Source of the DNA: Phlegmacium glaucopus
Taxonomy: Eukaryota; Basidiomycota; Agaricomycetes; Agaricales; Cortinariaceae
Reading direction: 5' to 3'
Assembly (NCBI GenBank): GCA_015039465.1
Contig: MU130237.1
Coordinates: 310,001 to 374,000 of the forward strand
Length of the DNA stretch: 64,000 nucleotides
Shown here: positions 33,969 through 48,161 of the stretch, in pieces
Numbering within the stretch: position 1 is the stretch's first letter
How the letters are laid out: the number at the start of each line of letters is the position of its first letter
Translations under genes and position numbers: made by a program
The notes under the pieces: model-generated
Told to the model about the DNA's origin: nothing
The model's input: the letters and a program-made list of their open reading frames with translations, nothing else
Databases searched by the model: none

Positions 33969-34969
33969 CTATACAGACTCCAGAATCTCAGGCTCCTTGA
34001 AATCTTTGGCGACTCTTGTTCCGGTCTCCTAAAAGACATCGAGAATGTTAATACGGCGGTCAAGGAGGATATAGAGGGAAAAAGAAAAAGACTTACGTCT
34101 GTTGACTCGCCATGAAGTTCCAACAATTTAGAGACATCGAATTTGGGAGCCTTCAGAATTTTTGCCTTTCTCACGTAAACGTTTTGCAAAGGGTAAATGC
34201 TACGCGACGCCTTCTCAATCTCACGTCCAATGGCTTCAGGCACGAATTTTTGAACAAGCTCCTTCAAGTCGCAAGTCGTCGCCTCTCGTGTCATGATCTC
34301 GAACATCTTTTTCCTGATCTCCCGAATCTGACTTGATTGGGCGTAGGTGGTCTTTCGAACTTGTGATGGACGTCGCTTTGTGAAGCCGATCGCGAAGAGG
34401 CGGATGAGGTATCCATCAGTGGTTTTGACATCAACGTGAGCTTCAATGAGGGTTTGCCACTTTCTAACCAGGGAACGGAGTTTGTCAGACGTGAAGTCCA
34501 TGCCGTGGAAGTTAGTCAAGCAATTCTTTCCCTGGACCTCGTCGATACGCAGTTTAATTTTACGGAAGGATTGTTCCTCATCCTTGTTGAGATCTGCTAG
34601 CGAAACTTCAATGATACGTCCTTTCAGGGAGTCATTGGCATTTTCTAAACGGTTGTGGATTATGCAAGGATCAGAAAAGGTGAAAATTAAGGCGTACTGA
34701 GTCCTTGAGACCGATTGGCCAGAGTTTTGCCGACGTTTCGCACCTCAAAGATTGATGGGGCTTTGATGTCGTACCAATCTAGGAGACAGAAATATTGAGG
34801 TCACGGAACGCGGATTGCAATTGCTGAGAGCAGACCTTTGCGGGAGAAGGGGTCAACTACCTTCTTCTTGATGCCCTTCTTGCCTTTTGATAGGCGCTTG
34901 TTCTATTGTTTGTTGTAAAAATCGTATCTGTGGACAATAAAGACAGTGACAGACCTTTCCTACAGCCAT
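33969..34969 (-). CDS. RPS1: 40S ribosomal protein eS1 (S3a)
   Basis: Component of the small ribosomal subunit. Exon 1 is just MAVGK (34969 onward), followed by exon 2 [20 protein letters not shown], then [39 protein letters not shown] and the long exon [20 protein letters not shown] through [20 protein letters not shown]. The last exon gives [19 protein letters not shown], the typical C-terminus. About 255 residues. A five-codon first exon is typical of fungal ribosomal protein genes. Divergent from ATG10, with 133 bases between starts. Confidence 0.96.
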
Positions 34970-35102
34970 GCTTGATGAGTACTAACGTCGAGCGATATAA
35001 GCTGCAACGAGTTTTGCGAATTTGGGACTGTTGTGGCAAGTGGCTTGAAACCTTATTTCTTCAACTGCATAACACTTTCCCAGGATCTGTCACAGTCACA
35101 CC

Positions 35103-35751
35103 ATGTTTTCCCGATCCCAATTCGAGTTGGCGTGCAAAGCATTTTCGCAACGCCATGCCTGCTGGTCTTGGTGTGATAATCCACGAGCAGGCTATGGTTA
35201 TCTTACACGCACAACGACTCACGCTCGCAATGTCATTTCTGATCTCGAAGGCGACCTTTTTATCGTCGACAACCATGGGCTTGATATTGATGATTTGGCG
35301 ACTGCACAACCATCTCCTTTAACTGTGGCGGTGAATGAATACATCGCGTATGCAGCATCATTCAATGTGCCTGCGTTCTACTTTACTATACATGATTCGA
35401 GTTCGTATATCTTTTATCGACAATTAATCTCGATCTTAATGTTTTATAGATGGACTCCCATTGCCCCTTGCGGATCTCGTACAGACTTCATTGTTCAAGG
35501 TCAAACCCCCTGACGGTTCCGACAAGACCACCTTCGCGCTTACTCTTCCATCTACACCGTTTCCCCTTTTATCGCAAGGCGATCACCCTACTCTTGGCAC
35601 GCCTTGCTGGTATTTTCATCCTTGCCAAACAGATGTTGCTGTTGGCGAGTTCATGTCGGAAGCCGAGGAGCCAAACTGGACGGAAGAGGCTCGATATGTG
35701 CGATGGCTGGAATTGTGGCTAATGATTGTTGGAAGTGTTGTGAACTTGTAA
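35103..35751 (+). CDS. ATG10: Autophagy E2-like enzyme Atg10
   Basis: Conjugates Atg12 to Atg5 during autophagosome formation. Two exons, 35103 to about 35401 and about 35450 to 35751. The N-terminus MFSRSQFELACKAF and GYGYLTRTT match the family. The active-site cysteine lies in GTPCWYFHPCQTD (the second Cys, in the HPC motif, is the family's catalytic residue). The C-terminus WLELWLMIVGSVVNL is diagnostic. Between exons the frame continues IHDSNGLPLPLADLVQ. About 200 residues, normal size. Shares a short promoter region with eS1. Confidence 0.9.
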
Positions 35752-36430
35752 ATCATTTGGGGAGCTCAGAGTAAGGTGTAACGGCGAGTCTTTGCGACTG
35801 GCTATGGTCTTGGCTGTTTGTGACTGCCCATACCCATAAATATGATGATCCTTCCCTTGTTCCAGCTTATTATAGTGATAATAATATTTTCTCAGGTCCA
35901 AGAACTCTGATAAATAAAATGAGACTTGGGCTGGACCTGCTCGTTGTAAATCCATCCTCTTTTCTTTCGAAAAACACTTCAAGCAAGTTGTTGGTAAACT
36001 CTTATGAAGCTGCCTGCCCACAAATTACAACCTTCAAATCCGGGGGGGCAACAACGACTTCAATCTGGGGCTGAAGAATAATGTGCCTTCTCAAGGTTGT
36101 CGTTGTTTTTCATAGCAGAGGATCATGGTTGAAGCTGAGGCCAGTCCAGGGGCCACAGTATCAGCATCCGCCGGTCAGGAAGTAATAACGAAGCACTTGA
36201 AAGTAATTGTAGGTGGCTACAGTGCACATTCACAGATCGTGACTTATTTCGAGGCCATCTGGTAAGTTTGGGAATAATTGTTAATATAGAATTTCCGAGG
36301 ATACTTGAGGGAATGAAGACCGATAGAATTCTATAAAACGCTACCCTCGAGCAACTCTCGAAGTTCAGAGTACATGTCATCTATAGATTGTGTTGGCCAT
36401 GGTTGCGTCCAGCACGACAGATACCTAAGA
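35752..36430. other. Intergenic, convergent ATG10 / ERG10
   Basis: About 680 bases. Short open frames on both strands (35820..36074 plus; 36380..36123 minus) have no recognisable content. Contains a ggggggg run at about 36044. No gene supported. Confidence 0.4.
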
Positions 36431-37913
<1,483 letters not shown>

Positions 37914-38135
37914 GGTCCTTGCCCTTATATATATTTTATCTGATGTCGATAGACTCGGAAGATGGCCTGATTTAGCCTGATTTAGCCCCTATTTTTGCAG
38001 AAAACATCAGATCACGTGCTTTTAAATTGATATCTATCTTTGAACTTTGACCATCCACTTGCCATCCACCTTTCAACCCGAAAAGTTGAATTGGCAAAGA
38101 CCCCACAGCTATCGGTCTGTTTCAAGACCTACACC

Positions 38136-40547
38136 ATGCAAACTGTGGAACCGCAAGCTGAACGCTCTGAAAACACTCTGACTTTGGGTCATCTGGCTAC
38201 CCTTCCCAATCGCAATAAGGATCACTTCATCTTAACCTTTGCCCAACAACAACAACATTTTTTCCAACATTATCTCTTTGAAGGCCAGCGAGCCACACGA
38301 TCGTGGGATCCCGAATCAATGTCACCGCCAATAACCAATCCACAAGCATCCCCGAAGAATGACCTCCACCTTGGATTTGGAACTCCAGTCCTCAAGGCGA
38401 GACTAGACCTTATCTCCACACGAACGGGCTGTCCCAATGGTCCTATCAAAACAGATCTTAATAAAGGACAAGGGAGCTCGAAAGAGAATGAGAGACCGTC
38501 TGGGCACAGTGCAAACTTACCGGATGCCGCCAAACATGACTTAAAGTTAAAAACAGAACGGCAAAAGAAGAATTTTAGTGGGGCTCACAAGAAACGATCC
38601 AAAGAACACAATCTACTTTCTGATTCCGATAACGAATTAGTCGAACGTCAGTTGGTGGCTCTCATATCCACATAGTTTTCTACTCACCCTCCCAGATTCT
38701 AGGACGTGCAGATCGTCGTCAAAGAAAAAAAACTAAACAAGCCATAATGGACCCAGACATTTCCGGAGATAGCGATAACCAAGACAAGCCCCCGACTACC
38801 TGCAAAAAAGCCAAACGTCAATCAAAATTGCGCCAGGAATTTGCTCTTATGCACGGTTTCTCCTCTACAAACGTCGGCAAGAACCGTCTGACGGTGAGTC
38901 AAAAAAGACCTTTCATCTCCAAGCTTAATAATCGATATGATCACAGCTCAACCCCAGTCGTCGAGACATTGGCGTTTTTCAGAAAGGTAAAGCTTCTCGG
39001 AAAACAGATGTCATTCAAACTGGCAGAAATAAAAGACAAGAATCAGGTCAGATTCCTCCGTGCAACGATGACTAGCATTGCACTAATGCCGTAAGTTGTC
39101 AGGCTTTCACTTTTCTGAGGCTGCGTTTCTTGGCAAAGCCAGTCAAAAAGCGAGCAAAACCGATTTCGAAAAGGTGGCCAAGATCTCGATGATTAGAGAG
39201 GAAGAATCAACGGTTGTTTCCTCTGCCTCTACTTCCATCCCGCATTCGACCAAAGCGCGAACAAATCCAGATATGGTGAAGGTCAGATCAAAGAAATCCA
39301 AGGACGACAAGTCGCCTTCTAAATCCAATCTGGTCTCAAAAACCAAGCCAGAAAGTTTACACAAGGCTCAGACCAGCTACGATCCGGCTAATTCTATTGT
39401 TTGGGACATCGAGGAGGGGAAGTCGCTTGGTTCTGAGGTCTCTTCTGGTGTGAAGCAAGGAACCATTGTTTTAGAGCTTGCCCATTTGCCCTTGACGTCT
39501 AACGAGGTACTTGGGAAGGGGGCGTTGGACACAAACATTCCTACCTTGGAGGCTCACGTAAAATTGTCTAAGGAGAAGCCTTTGTCTGTGACGCAATCTC
39601 ATGCTCTCTCGAGTCCTTCCTTGGGCCCTTCTCAGTCTGCTTCTCAAATTGGCTTAAAGACTGCTAGTGTGGACTCGCTTCCAATAGCTCCTTCAAAATA
39701 TTTCAGATCTTTGCCTCCGAGGTCACATTTGGGGTTGACATGCCATGCTACCAATCAGGACCCAAAGCCTTCTGCCTTCTCTGAACTTGGGGAACTGTCG
39801 ACCATTGAAGATGCTATCCCACAGATGCCTGAGCCAGCCTCTCACCTTCACCACTTCGCTGGCCTGCCTGCTCGGTCATACTATGACGGTCAAGAGGTTA
39901 GGCCTAATCTTATACCTCCCATACAGGCAAGCTATGATGACTTGGAAGTCTCCGTCTACTATGATGGTTATCCTCATTCCGAATTCTGGTCTCCGGCGGA
40001 TCATCCTGATGGCCTTGGTGTTCAGGGTTTGAATGATATAGATGTCAGCGTAGATAATATCAGCGTGAGTTCTGATGGCCAGAACCCACCAAGCTTTGAC
40101 ATTCCTGCCGACGACGAGGACTATATTGCCTACAGGGAACTTAGCGAGATGGATGAAATTCACGATACCTCATTTATCCCCCTTTCTGGGCATCAGAACA
40201 CGGAGCTACACAATTCCATCCCACCATCCATGGAGCTAAGTGATGCGTTCAGCGACCTTTCAGAGAGGTGTCATGGGATGGTATATCAGTACTCGGACAG
40301 GTTAGACCCGGAGTCGGAGAATCAGCAGATGCAACCTGACGGCGACTCCAATCTAGAACATGAAGGAATTTCCTCTATGGATTTGGAACTGTACCCAGGT
40401 GTTGCTCACCATTTTTGGCAGGGCCGTTCCTTACTCTACGGGTTAAGTACACCTGGAAACTCTTCGTCACTTCACAAGCTATCAAACGTGGAGGCGGATG
40501 TCGCAAGGCAGTTGCAGCTGGATCATTGGCAGCCACAGAAATTGTGA
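38136..40547 (+). CDS. Uncharacterised 748-residue protein, basic N-half and acidic C-half
   Basis: Four exons, 38136..38646, 38703..38893, 38947..39046, 39103..40547; phases all agree. The start (MQTVEPQAERSENTLT) is the first ATG of the frame. The middle part is basic and contains a block that looks most conserved: ADRRQRKKTKQA, KKAKRQSKLRQEFALMHGF, NPSRRDIGVFQKGKASRK and FSEAAFLGKASQKASKTD. The last exon is long, Ser/Pro/Asp-rich and acidic (DVSVDNISVSSDG, PADDEDYIAYRELSEMDEIH), probably disordered. No catalytic domain is seen; a nuclear or chromatin-associated role would be a guess from the charge pattern. It is 222 bases from divergent ERG10. Confidence 0.7.
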
Positions 40548-41330
40548 GTCTGCGAGTTGATAGGAAAGAGTCTATATAGTTCAACTTTACATACATTATA
40601 ACGATACACTGGACAGTCATATATACTCGGTTTGGAAGAAACTTGGAACCGACTGAGGCCTCAGAGTTCGGTATACATATCCCAATGAAAAGTGTGGAAA
40701 TCTAGGTGGAACCAGATATAGCCAGATTATATCTCATTTTCATTTTCGGCAAATTTCTAATAATATCAAAACATACACATAATACTCTGGCTACAGCATC
40801 TACAACCAGATCGAAACGCGAGAAGCTTGGAAGGTTGGAGGTGAAGAAATCGTGATCATGAGGCAGGAATGGCCTGGAATTGTGCATGATCTTGCCTGAT
40901 TTGGGTATATAATTGTTGTGAATTATTTACACATCGAACGCGACTCGTCACAATGACTCATTTACTTGTCACTTTGTGAGTTCTCGTGGTTGATCAATTT
41001 GGGCGGTCACCTGCAGCTTTTCGTTCTGCTTTTCCTCGCCACAAGAGAACTCTAAAGAGAATAGTATTATGGAGAATACAACGGTACAGTTTTACTCCAT
41101 CAATTGAAGGTTTCAGCACTTGGGATTTAACTACTGGCTCAAGGCATTCACAGTTAAAGCTGAGCCACAAGAGCTTGGGTTTCCGTTTCCATCTTCCGTC
41201 AACTCCACTAGAGACGCGTTGCAACCAAATAGAGTCGCCACTGCAGTTAAATTAGAGGCCAATGATGCGGCGCGTCTGGTATAGATTGTTTTTTATTACG
41301 CGACTATCAATCTTATTCTGGGTCAAGTCC
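40548..41330. other. Intergenic region before the large GTPase gene
   Basis: About 780 bases. Short frames (for example 40986..41255 plus) have no domain or splice support. An in-frame upstream ATG at 41262 would extend the next protein by 23 residues (MMRRVWYRLFF...), which I consider leader sequence. No repeats noticed. Confidence 0.4.
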
Positions 41331-44300
41331 ATGCCAGATCACGTTGAAAGTGGCTCTTCTAGTCATTCTTTGGCATTTCAAGGGCCTTCCAAACGTGATG
41401 AGGATGTCGCAATGGATGATAACACTGGAGATGCAACACCGCAACAGTCGAAATCCAAATTCTTTACCATCCATGAGGATGCCTCCAAGATCACTTATAT
41501 TCCAGAGAATGCCCTAAAAGAGGGTCTGGGGATGGTCAAGACCATTAAGCAGATTCTACTCAAGTTAGAGTTGAGCAGTAAGCTTAGGGCTGAAGTCTGG
41601 GATCGCGAACTCGTGAAGTTCGTTCATCAATATTTCTATACCGATAATTGCAAATTACTGATTTTTGTGCTCACTAGCCTTGAAGGGCAAGGTTCTCCGA
41701 GAACCCTAATTGCAGTTTGCGGAGGTAAAATGATTTCTTGGGGTCATACCGAAAAATAAAACTCACAATTTGCATTAGCAACTGGGGCTGGGAAATCATC
41801 TCTATTGAATGCAGTCCTTGATGGTTCGCAATATTTTCATCTTATCCATGGTTTGAAATTTGAGCCTTTTGCAGATAATATTGTTCCTACTAGTGGCATG
41901 CGTGGTAGGTGCACGAACACAAACACTCCCATCTCTAATATATAGACTGAATTCGAAACAGCTTGTACGGCTGTCGTTACAGAGCTAGCCTATCATGAAA
42001 AGAATACAATTGATGCCGACATTTCTTTCCTGTCAGAACTTGAATGGAGACAAGAACTTGGAGTGCTTCTTCAGGATCTTGTGGATGAAGACGGCAATAT
42101 CAAACGCATCACTGACCTGAAGAGTGACGCTGGCGTGGCTTGGCAGAAGGTACATAGCCAATCCGTTAAAAAAATTTGAACAGAAGACTGACTTTAATGT
42201 TTGGGCCAGGTCCATGCCGTCTACCCAACTATAAGTCAAGAGAACCTGACTCACATGTCAGTGAATCAAATCATTAGCCTCGATGGGCGTGAGTTTTTTC
42301 CATTTTCTTTATATTGTGCTGTTAACTGACAGTCATACAAAGAAATATCGCAAATCCTTGGAACGACCAAAACCATAGTGGCCAAGGATTCAAAAGCGTT
42401 TGCGAAAGCAATCGGGAAGTATATTGACTCTAAGGATCAGAAACGCGGTTCCAAGAAGAATAAAGATGACAAATCGGACAAATCCAAGGGACCAAGCCTC
42501 ATGGACAAGGTTCGCAACGCTGCGGGATTGAACAAAAACAATGCTACAGGCACAAGCAATACCACATCAAAAACTAGCGACCCAGACGCTCCTGCTTTGT
42601 GGCCGCTCATCCGACAAGTCAATGTACGCTGCCATGCTGAGGCTTTGTCGACCGGTGCTGTATTGGTCGACCTTCCCGGTGTGTTTCATAGTATTAAACT
42701 ATTTAAAAACTCTAAATGTGGTTGTCTATAGGTGTTGCTGATGCCAATGCAGCTAGAAACAACATCGCCAAAGATTACATGAAGAAATGTAACTGCATCT
42801 GGATTCTTGCCCCTATTACGAGGGCTGTTGATGACAAAACGGCCAGAGGTATACCTAGATTTTACCGATGAAAGTTGATTTTTTATCTGCTTTATTCTTT
42901 CTCAGATCTCCTTGGTGATGCTTTCAAAATGCAATTGATGAGTGAGTAATACAGTGTACTGTCTGTGACATAAACCCTGAATCGTTTGTTTTGTAGTGGG
43001 TGCGTTGCGAATTTTCCTCACTCTGACTGCGTTTCATAATAGATCATTATTTTCAGATGGAAAGTACGTATGTGGCTTATTGCGCTCAGAATTTTTGTTG
43101 ACAACTAGTCTCTAGCTACGATGACCACGCTATCACTTTTGTTGGTGGGTGGTGTAAATCGAACTTCCTTCGAACAGACTTTGAACTTCTCTGATAGCGA
43201 GCAAGTGTGATGATATCTCTTGTTCTGAAGTCATTCGAGCTCTGCAACTTCAATATGATCCGCAGCTTGAAGACATAGAAGGACGTCTTCGGCTCTTGAG
43301 GAACGAAGCGACGGAGTGCAAGAAAAAGAAAAGTGCTGCTGAAAATCTAATAAAAGGTAACTCGAACTCTGACCCTTCTTAACTTCGAATCACGATGTCG
43401 ATTCTAGAAATCGAGGAACAACTAAAAAACACTCGAGAGCAGATGCGTGAACACCAGGCGCACCTTGAGGCTCTGGAAAATGGGGAAACATTTGTGCCCA
43501 CTCTGAAGAGTAACTTGTCAGTCAACAGCAAGAAAAGGAAAAATACGGGCAAGAGCAAGCAAGACTCGCCGAAGCGAAGACGCACTGTTACTAGTGACGA
43601 CGACGACGACGACGACGAGTCAATGGAATCCGAGGAAGATTTCTCTGACAACAGTGACAGCGACGTGGACGACGATGAGAATACAAAGGCTTCCGGCGAG
43701 GATCCAGAGTCTAGCGAATATCCAGACTCTGGCGAAAATCCAGAGTCTAGCGAAAATGAAGATGACCAAATCCCTGAATTGACGGAAGACGCTTTGAAGG
43801 AAAAAATCCGAGAAGCAAACGACGCGATCAAATCTGGCCGGGAAATGCTTAATGATGCCCGAAATGCCAGGAAAGAGGCAACCGATGCTCTGTCGTCCGT
43901 TGAGAAAGGTAGCGTAAAAATACAAAGAGAGAAAAACGCCTTCTGTTCTCTGAAACGTTCGGAGGTTAGTAGAAACTTCCTCCTCAACAACATATTGACT
44001 GATTAGATTTCCCAGTTCTCTCGCGATGTTCTGAAGGAGGATTTCCGAGTTGGATTAAAAGATTTGGATGGTATGTGACATTGAGACCTGTCATCGACAT
44101 AATGCCATATTGGTTCTTCTAGATGCTGCAGCGGAAGAGCGCGATCCCGAGAACTTTAATCCAGGTGGCCAGCTTCGCGGTAGGTTCCCGGTCAAAACTC
44201 CTAGTCTTATTCTGATCTGTTCAACTCTAGATTATGATGCTATCGACCTCCCCGTCTTCACATGTTCTAGCCGAGACTATGTCAGACTTCAACGTGAGTC

Positions 44301-45902
44301 GTAAACGCTCCTGGAAACATCGTCCGCATAATGACGGCGAGTATAGGTCAAGTAAAAGGTGACGGAAAGCCGACATGTTTTTCCAACATTGCCGATACTG
44401 GGATACCCGACCTTCAAAAATGGTGTCACCAATTGACAATCGTGTCTCGTGAACGTGCAGCTAGGGCTTTCATGACTCACTTGAAAGCTTTTGCTGTGTC
44501 TATTCACTCATATGTTCAAGGAATTGGTGATGTTACAGCGATAGACCGAGAAGCCTTACGTGAAAAATGGGAGTCGCAGGGATTTGATCAGCCGGAAGAA
44601 TATGATGCCAACCCGCTAGAGGATCCATTAGATGCTATCTTAGGGGGCCTGGGTGGTGGCTTTGGTGTAGACCTGTACACTTTGAACAAGCCAGCACCTA
44701 AGGTGGATCCTTATGGGCAACCAACTGGAATAACTCCAAGGCTATGCACGGTTCGTACATACCAAATTTTGTCTCTGCCCTCTAATATATCACTCACTCA
44801 CAGGAATTTGCAAAAATGGTGGATAAATGTGTTCAAGATCTTCAACAAAACTTCAAGGATGGTCTTGAGGACAAATGTCGAGTTGGTGCCGCAAATGTAG
44901 GATTACAGATTCTGCCCTGGTTATATATGCTTATCGCCCAACTTCCAGGCTGCAGAAGCTGCAATTCCTACCCTTGATGAATTAACGGCCTCCATGCATT
45001 GGGCCACCTATCGAGCGAGTGAGTCATGTTGCGACGAAATGCTTTTATTTGTATCACCCATCAACAAATCTTTAGCCCTCCGCCGTCATGGTTCCTGGCG
45101 TCGCGACCTCAATGTCGAGCTGGTCAATCCCTTTACTCGAAACATCGCCTACTCTTGGAGTAAAGTCTTCGAATCGGACTTGTTTGCATCGTTCCGAACG
45201 TCGACCCTTGACGTTATTGATACTTTAATCAAAGAGGTTGAACAGTCAGCTGCGTCTGGTCTCAAAGATCGAGCCAAGGTGCAGGGCGAGGCCTGCATCC
45301 AAGAGGCTCGCGTGGCTTTGACAAAGGCTGTTGAACTTGTGAAAGACGCGATGAATCGGGAGCAGAAGGAAGTCTCGAGGATCATGGCACCCCATGTGCA
45401 AGCCCAACTGGTTGAAGGTTATGATAGGGCCATGGAAGAAAGGGGTACGGGCAGCGTTGCTCGCCAAAAGGTTAATTGTTCATGTTAGCTTTACTCGATG
45501 ATCTCACCTTTTATCCAGGCTTATTTCCGTGGTTACATTACCGACTGCAAAGACAATATTTTCGATGATGGAGCAGATGTCGTTATGGACCGACTAACAA
45601 ATGCGGCTGAAAGTATTGGAGAAACGTTGGACGAGGCCATGGGCAAACTTGCTCAGAAGGTTTGTCTTTCGATCAAAGTTTACATCCATCACAAGAATCT
45701 TAAGTTATTATTTTAGATTGAAGTTAGTCTAGCAGTTCTTTGGGAGGGTTCTCGCGACAACCCTGCTCAGTTGAAGGCCCGAAAAGAAGTCATCGATCTC
45801 GTGCAGACAGTGCAAGAACAAATTCAGCTATGGACGCAAGCTGACAAGATGAAGCAGAATACAGCCAAGCTCGCTGCCACAAGCGCTATGGAGGAGGATT
45901 GA
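41331..45902 (+). CDS. Large dynamin-like GTPase, nuclear GTPase SLIP-GC (NUGGC)-like
   Basis: About 1,200 residues over more than ten exons. The GTPase domain has G1 GATGAGKSSLLNAVLD (near 41780), the G2 region DNIVPTSGMRACTAVVTELA, G3 VDLPGVADANAARNNIAKDY (near 42670) and G4 TFVASKCDD. Between G2 and G3 is a Lys-rich insert (KDQKRGSKKNKDDKSDKSKG). After G4 comes a coiled coil (EEQLKNTREQMREHQAHLEA), an acidic/basic disordered stretch with a nuclear-localisation-like SKQDSPKRRRTVTS, then further long helices (LDELTASMHWATYRATLRRH, NPFTRNIAYSWSKVFESDLF). The end is TAKLAATSAMEED. In vertebrates SLIP-GC is a nuclear GTPase of lymphocytes; fungal relatives are numerous and unstudied. The start at 41331 is chosen over 41262. 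Confidence 0.85.
43596..43616. repeat. (GAC)7 microsatellite, poly-Asp tract
   Basis: Seven GAC codons encode seven aspartates in the acidic region of the SLIP-GC-like protein, directly after the basic PKRRRTVTS patch. Confidence 0.9.
43698..43751. repeat. Three 18-bp imperfect tandem repeats in coding sequence
   Basis: Three units of the form GA-xxx-TCCAGA-(G/C)-TCT-(A/G)-GC encode EDPESS, EYPDSG and ENPESS in the acidic segment of the SLIP-GC-like GTPase. They suggest recent in-frame slippage expansion. Confidence 0.85.
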
Positions 45903-46178
45903 TTGGTTGTAAAGTAAAAGGCTAAATGTTTACATGTTCACTGGTGACTAAGGTATTCACTGCGCTAATAAATAACTTTACTATTACACCTACTTCATCA
46001 AATTCTGATAATAAGTAATCTTTCGTGAAAGGTGGCGAGTTGAGGAAGTTAGTATTACAATTACAAGTACAGTCGTTAAACGTTGAGAGTTGTGTCGTGC
46101 ATAATATTATAGGAAACATACACCCCTTGCTTCCTTGCTCCATGATGCCATATAGACCTTCGCATGTGGGACACCGGT

Positions 46179-46659
46179 TTAGACCCTGTAAATCGGTCTT
46201 CCATGTCTATCAACTTCTCCACCCGTTCGAGCGTCAATATATCGCTGACGACGAGAATAACCCATGAATCCCCACGTGCCACGGTCAGACTTGTACCGGA
46301 CATCATTGGAAGGTGCCAATCCGAAAAATCGACGAAAACGAGATCCCATTGAATAGTGGTTATAGTGATGAGGATGAGAATAGCCATAGCTGGGTGCCTT
46401 GAGAAGATGAGCTTTAAGAATGAGGCAGTAAAATTATACAACCAACCATGACTACGGGTCCCATAGACGGGACAATTTGGGGAGCACTGTGATAGTTGTG
46501 GTGTCTATGACGTCGAGAACTACGGCCATGAGAAGGTACGTACATCATGCCACCAGCAGATGGGCCATAGCCTGCATAGGTCGGTTGCCCATATCCTCCT
46601 TGGGAATAGACAACCGGTGGTGCAGCCTGGCTATAGGCGGAAGGATAGTACGCAGTCAT
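46179..46659 (-). CDS. Small Tyr/Gly/His-rich protein with conserved C-terminus
   Basis: Two exons joined across an intron around 46400-46450. The N-terminal half is low-complexity (MTAYYPSAYSQAAPPVVYSQ, GGYGQPTYAGYGPSAGGMMY) with a basic His patch (RSSRRHRHHNYH). The second half is more conserved in character: HYSMGSRFRRFFGLAP, RYKSDRGTWGFMGYSRRQRY and IDARTGGEVDRHGRPIYRV. About 140 residues. I do not recognise a named family, but this pattern (Tyr/Gly-rich head, FFGL.P.N..RYK.DRGTWGF-type tail) is plausible as a conserved agaric protein. Function unknown. Confidence 0.65.
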
Positions 46660-46840
46660 GGTCGTAAGGCAAAAGTAATCAGTTCCTCTCAAGTACTTAT
46701 ATAGAGTTGGGCAGGAGGAAAGGTTGATATTGTCACGCGTCACAATGCCGCTCTGTGTATTTACGGGGTTTACGCGCTTTACGGAAATCGGAAGTAAAGA
46801 TAACAGGCGCGCAAATCCAATCAGCTGCCACATACATACT

Positions 46841-48161
46841 CTATTCCAAGTCCTGGAAATCACCCTCATCCATATCATGGGGCTAGACCAAAACAGGTCA
46901 GCTGTTGTCATGTCATGAAATGAAATGACTCCTGCAAGTACCTCCTTAGGCTCCTCGTCTTCCCCATATTGCATTGTATAGTCGATATGACTGATAACTG
47001 TCTCTAATGAATCCGTATCTGTTAAATCGAGTGGCAGAAATGAAACGAGCGGATGGTCTTCGATCTACGGGCCGTTTAGAACACATACAACGACGAACAG
47101 AGTAAGGCCGCCGACTTACTAGTTGTACTATTGCTTGATTTAGAGCATGAAATCGAAGATTAGATATGTTTCCTTCTTTCCCTCTTCTTGTGGCTAGAAG
47201 TAGCGGATCTGGATCCAGATACCTATCATGCAGGGTGACGTCAGAGACAATTCCTTACCCAAATATGCAGTGGCGGAAAGCTTGAGTGTGTTACTCCAAG
47301 AAACGGAAAACATTCAAGTTCCGTGGAGTTACGATACGCATAATATCCATAATATCCCGAAATACCGACTTACCGAGCGATATCTTTCTTTTGTCGGATT
47401 CCATTCCGAGCACTGCCCGACTCATCAGGAGACTTAGCAGTCACTAGGTCCATCTTGGACATAATATTTATCCAAGGAATTTCGAGATTGACCATAGCAG
47501 ACATGGCTGATAATACCCCGCTGTTCGTTGTCTAAGTATCGTCCGCACATACACTATCTGAAAAAGAACTCACCTGAAAAATTTATAGCGATCCTCCATG
47601 AATTGTGATTCTATCAGATATACGGCGGATACTCTGATTCCCATCCTGACAAGGTTTTGGACAAGCGTTGGAAGAAATGGATGATGGGTGTAAAGTTCTA
47701 TCTGGCCTTCAGACAATCCAAGGTTAGCTGCAATACTAACACGTTCGTCATGGATTGAATATACCTGGACAGTCTATAATCAGATATTCGTCGTCAAATC
47801 CACCGAGCTCTTCCTCCAGCCAATCCATATTCTGCAACAAATATCTAATAATCCGTTAGAATGTATACTACCACCCGGGGGTAGGGAAAAATAGATTTCT
47901 TTTGTTAGCACTCACTTACTCAAAGCAATACACTAAACCTCCGTTGGGGCCGTATTCGAGTTCACTCATGACGTCTTCGAGACTGACGAGGTCTCTAATG
48001 TCGATCGTTGGTTCAATCTCGAAGCTAGATGGTGCTGCAGCAGGGTCCAAGTTCATAAGATGTGCAGACCGCTTTGAAACTTGAAGATGGTTGATAAATG
48101 CACTACTAAACGTAGTTTTTCCAGCACCTGCCGGGCCTGTGATGAGAACCGCATATCGCAT
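46841..48161 (-). CDS. GPN3: GPN-loop GTPase 3
   Basis: GPN-loop GTPases help assemble RNA polymerase II and carry it into the nucleus. Starts [20 protein letters not shown] (P-loop G1). The GPN signature is seen as [12 protein letters not shown]; the G3 block is YLIIDCPG followed by [18 protein letters not shown]. Then [38 protein letters not shown] with KMDLV (G4), and near the end [20 protein letters not shown] with [15 protein letters not shown], which favours GPN3 over GPN1/GPN2. The last exon is short ([13 protein letters not shown]). Several short introns. Divergent from PYM with 107 bases between starts. Confidence 0.92.

Noticed and set aside
36123..36380. 85-codon minus-strand frame between ATG10 and ERG10
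   Set aside because: No recognisable motif and no exon partner.
43379..43993. 204-codon Ser-rich minus-strand frame
   Set aside because: It is the exact antisense of the acidic coding exon of the GTPase; Asp/Glu codons read backwards give Ser/Phe.
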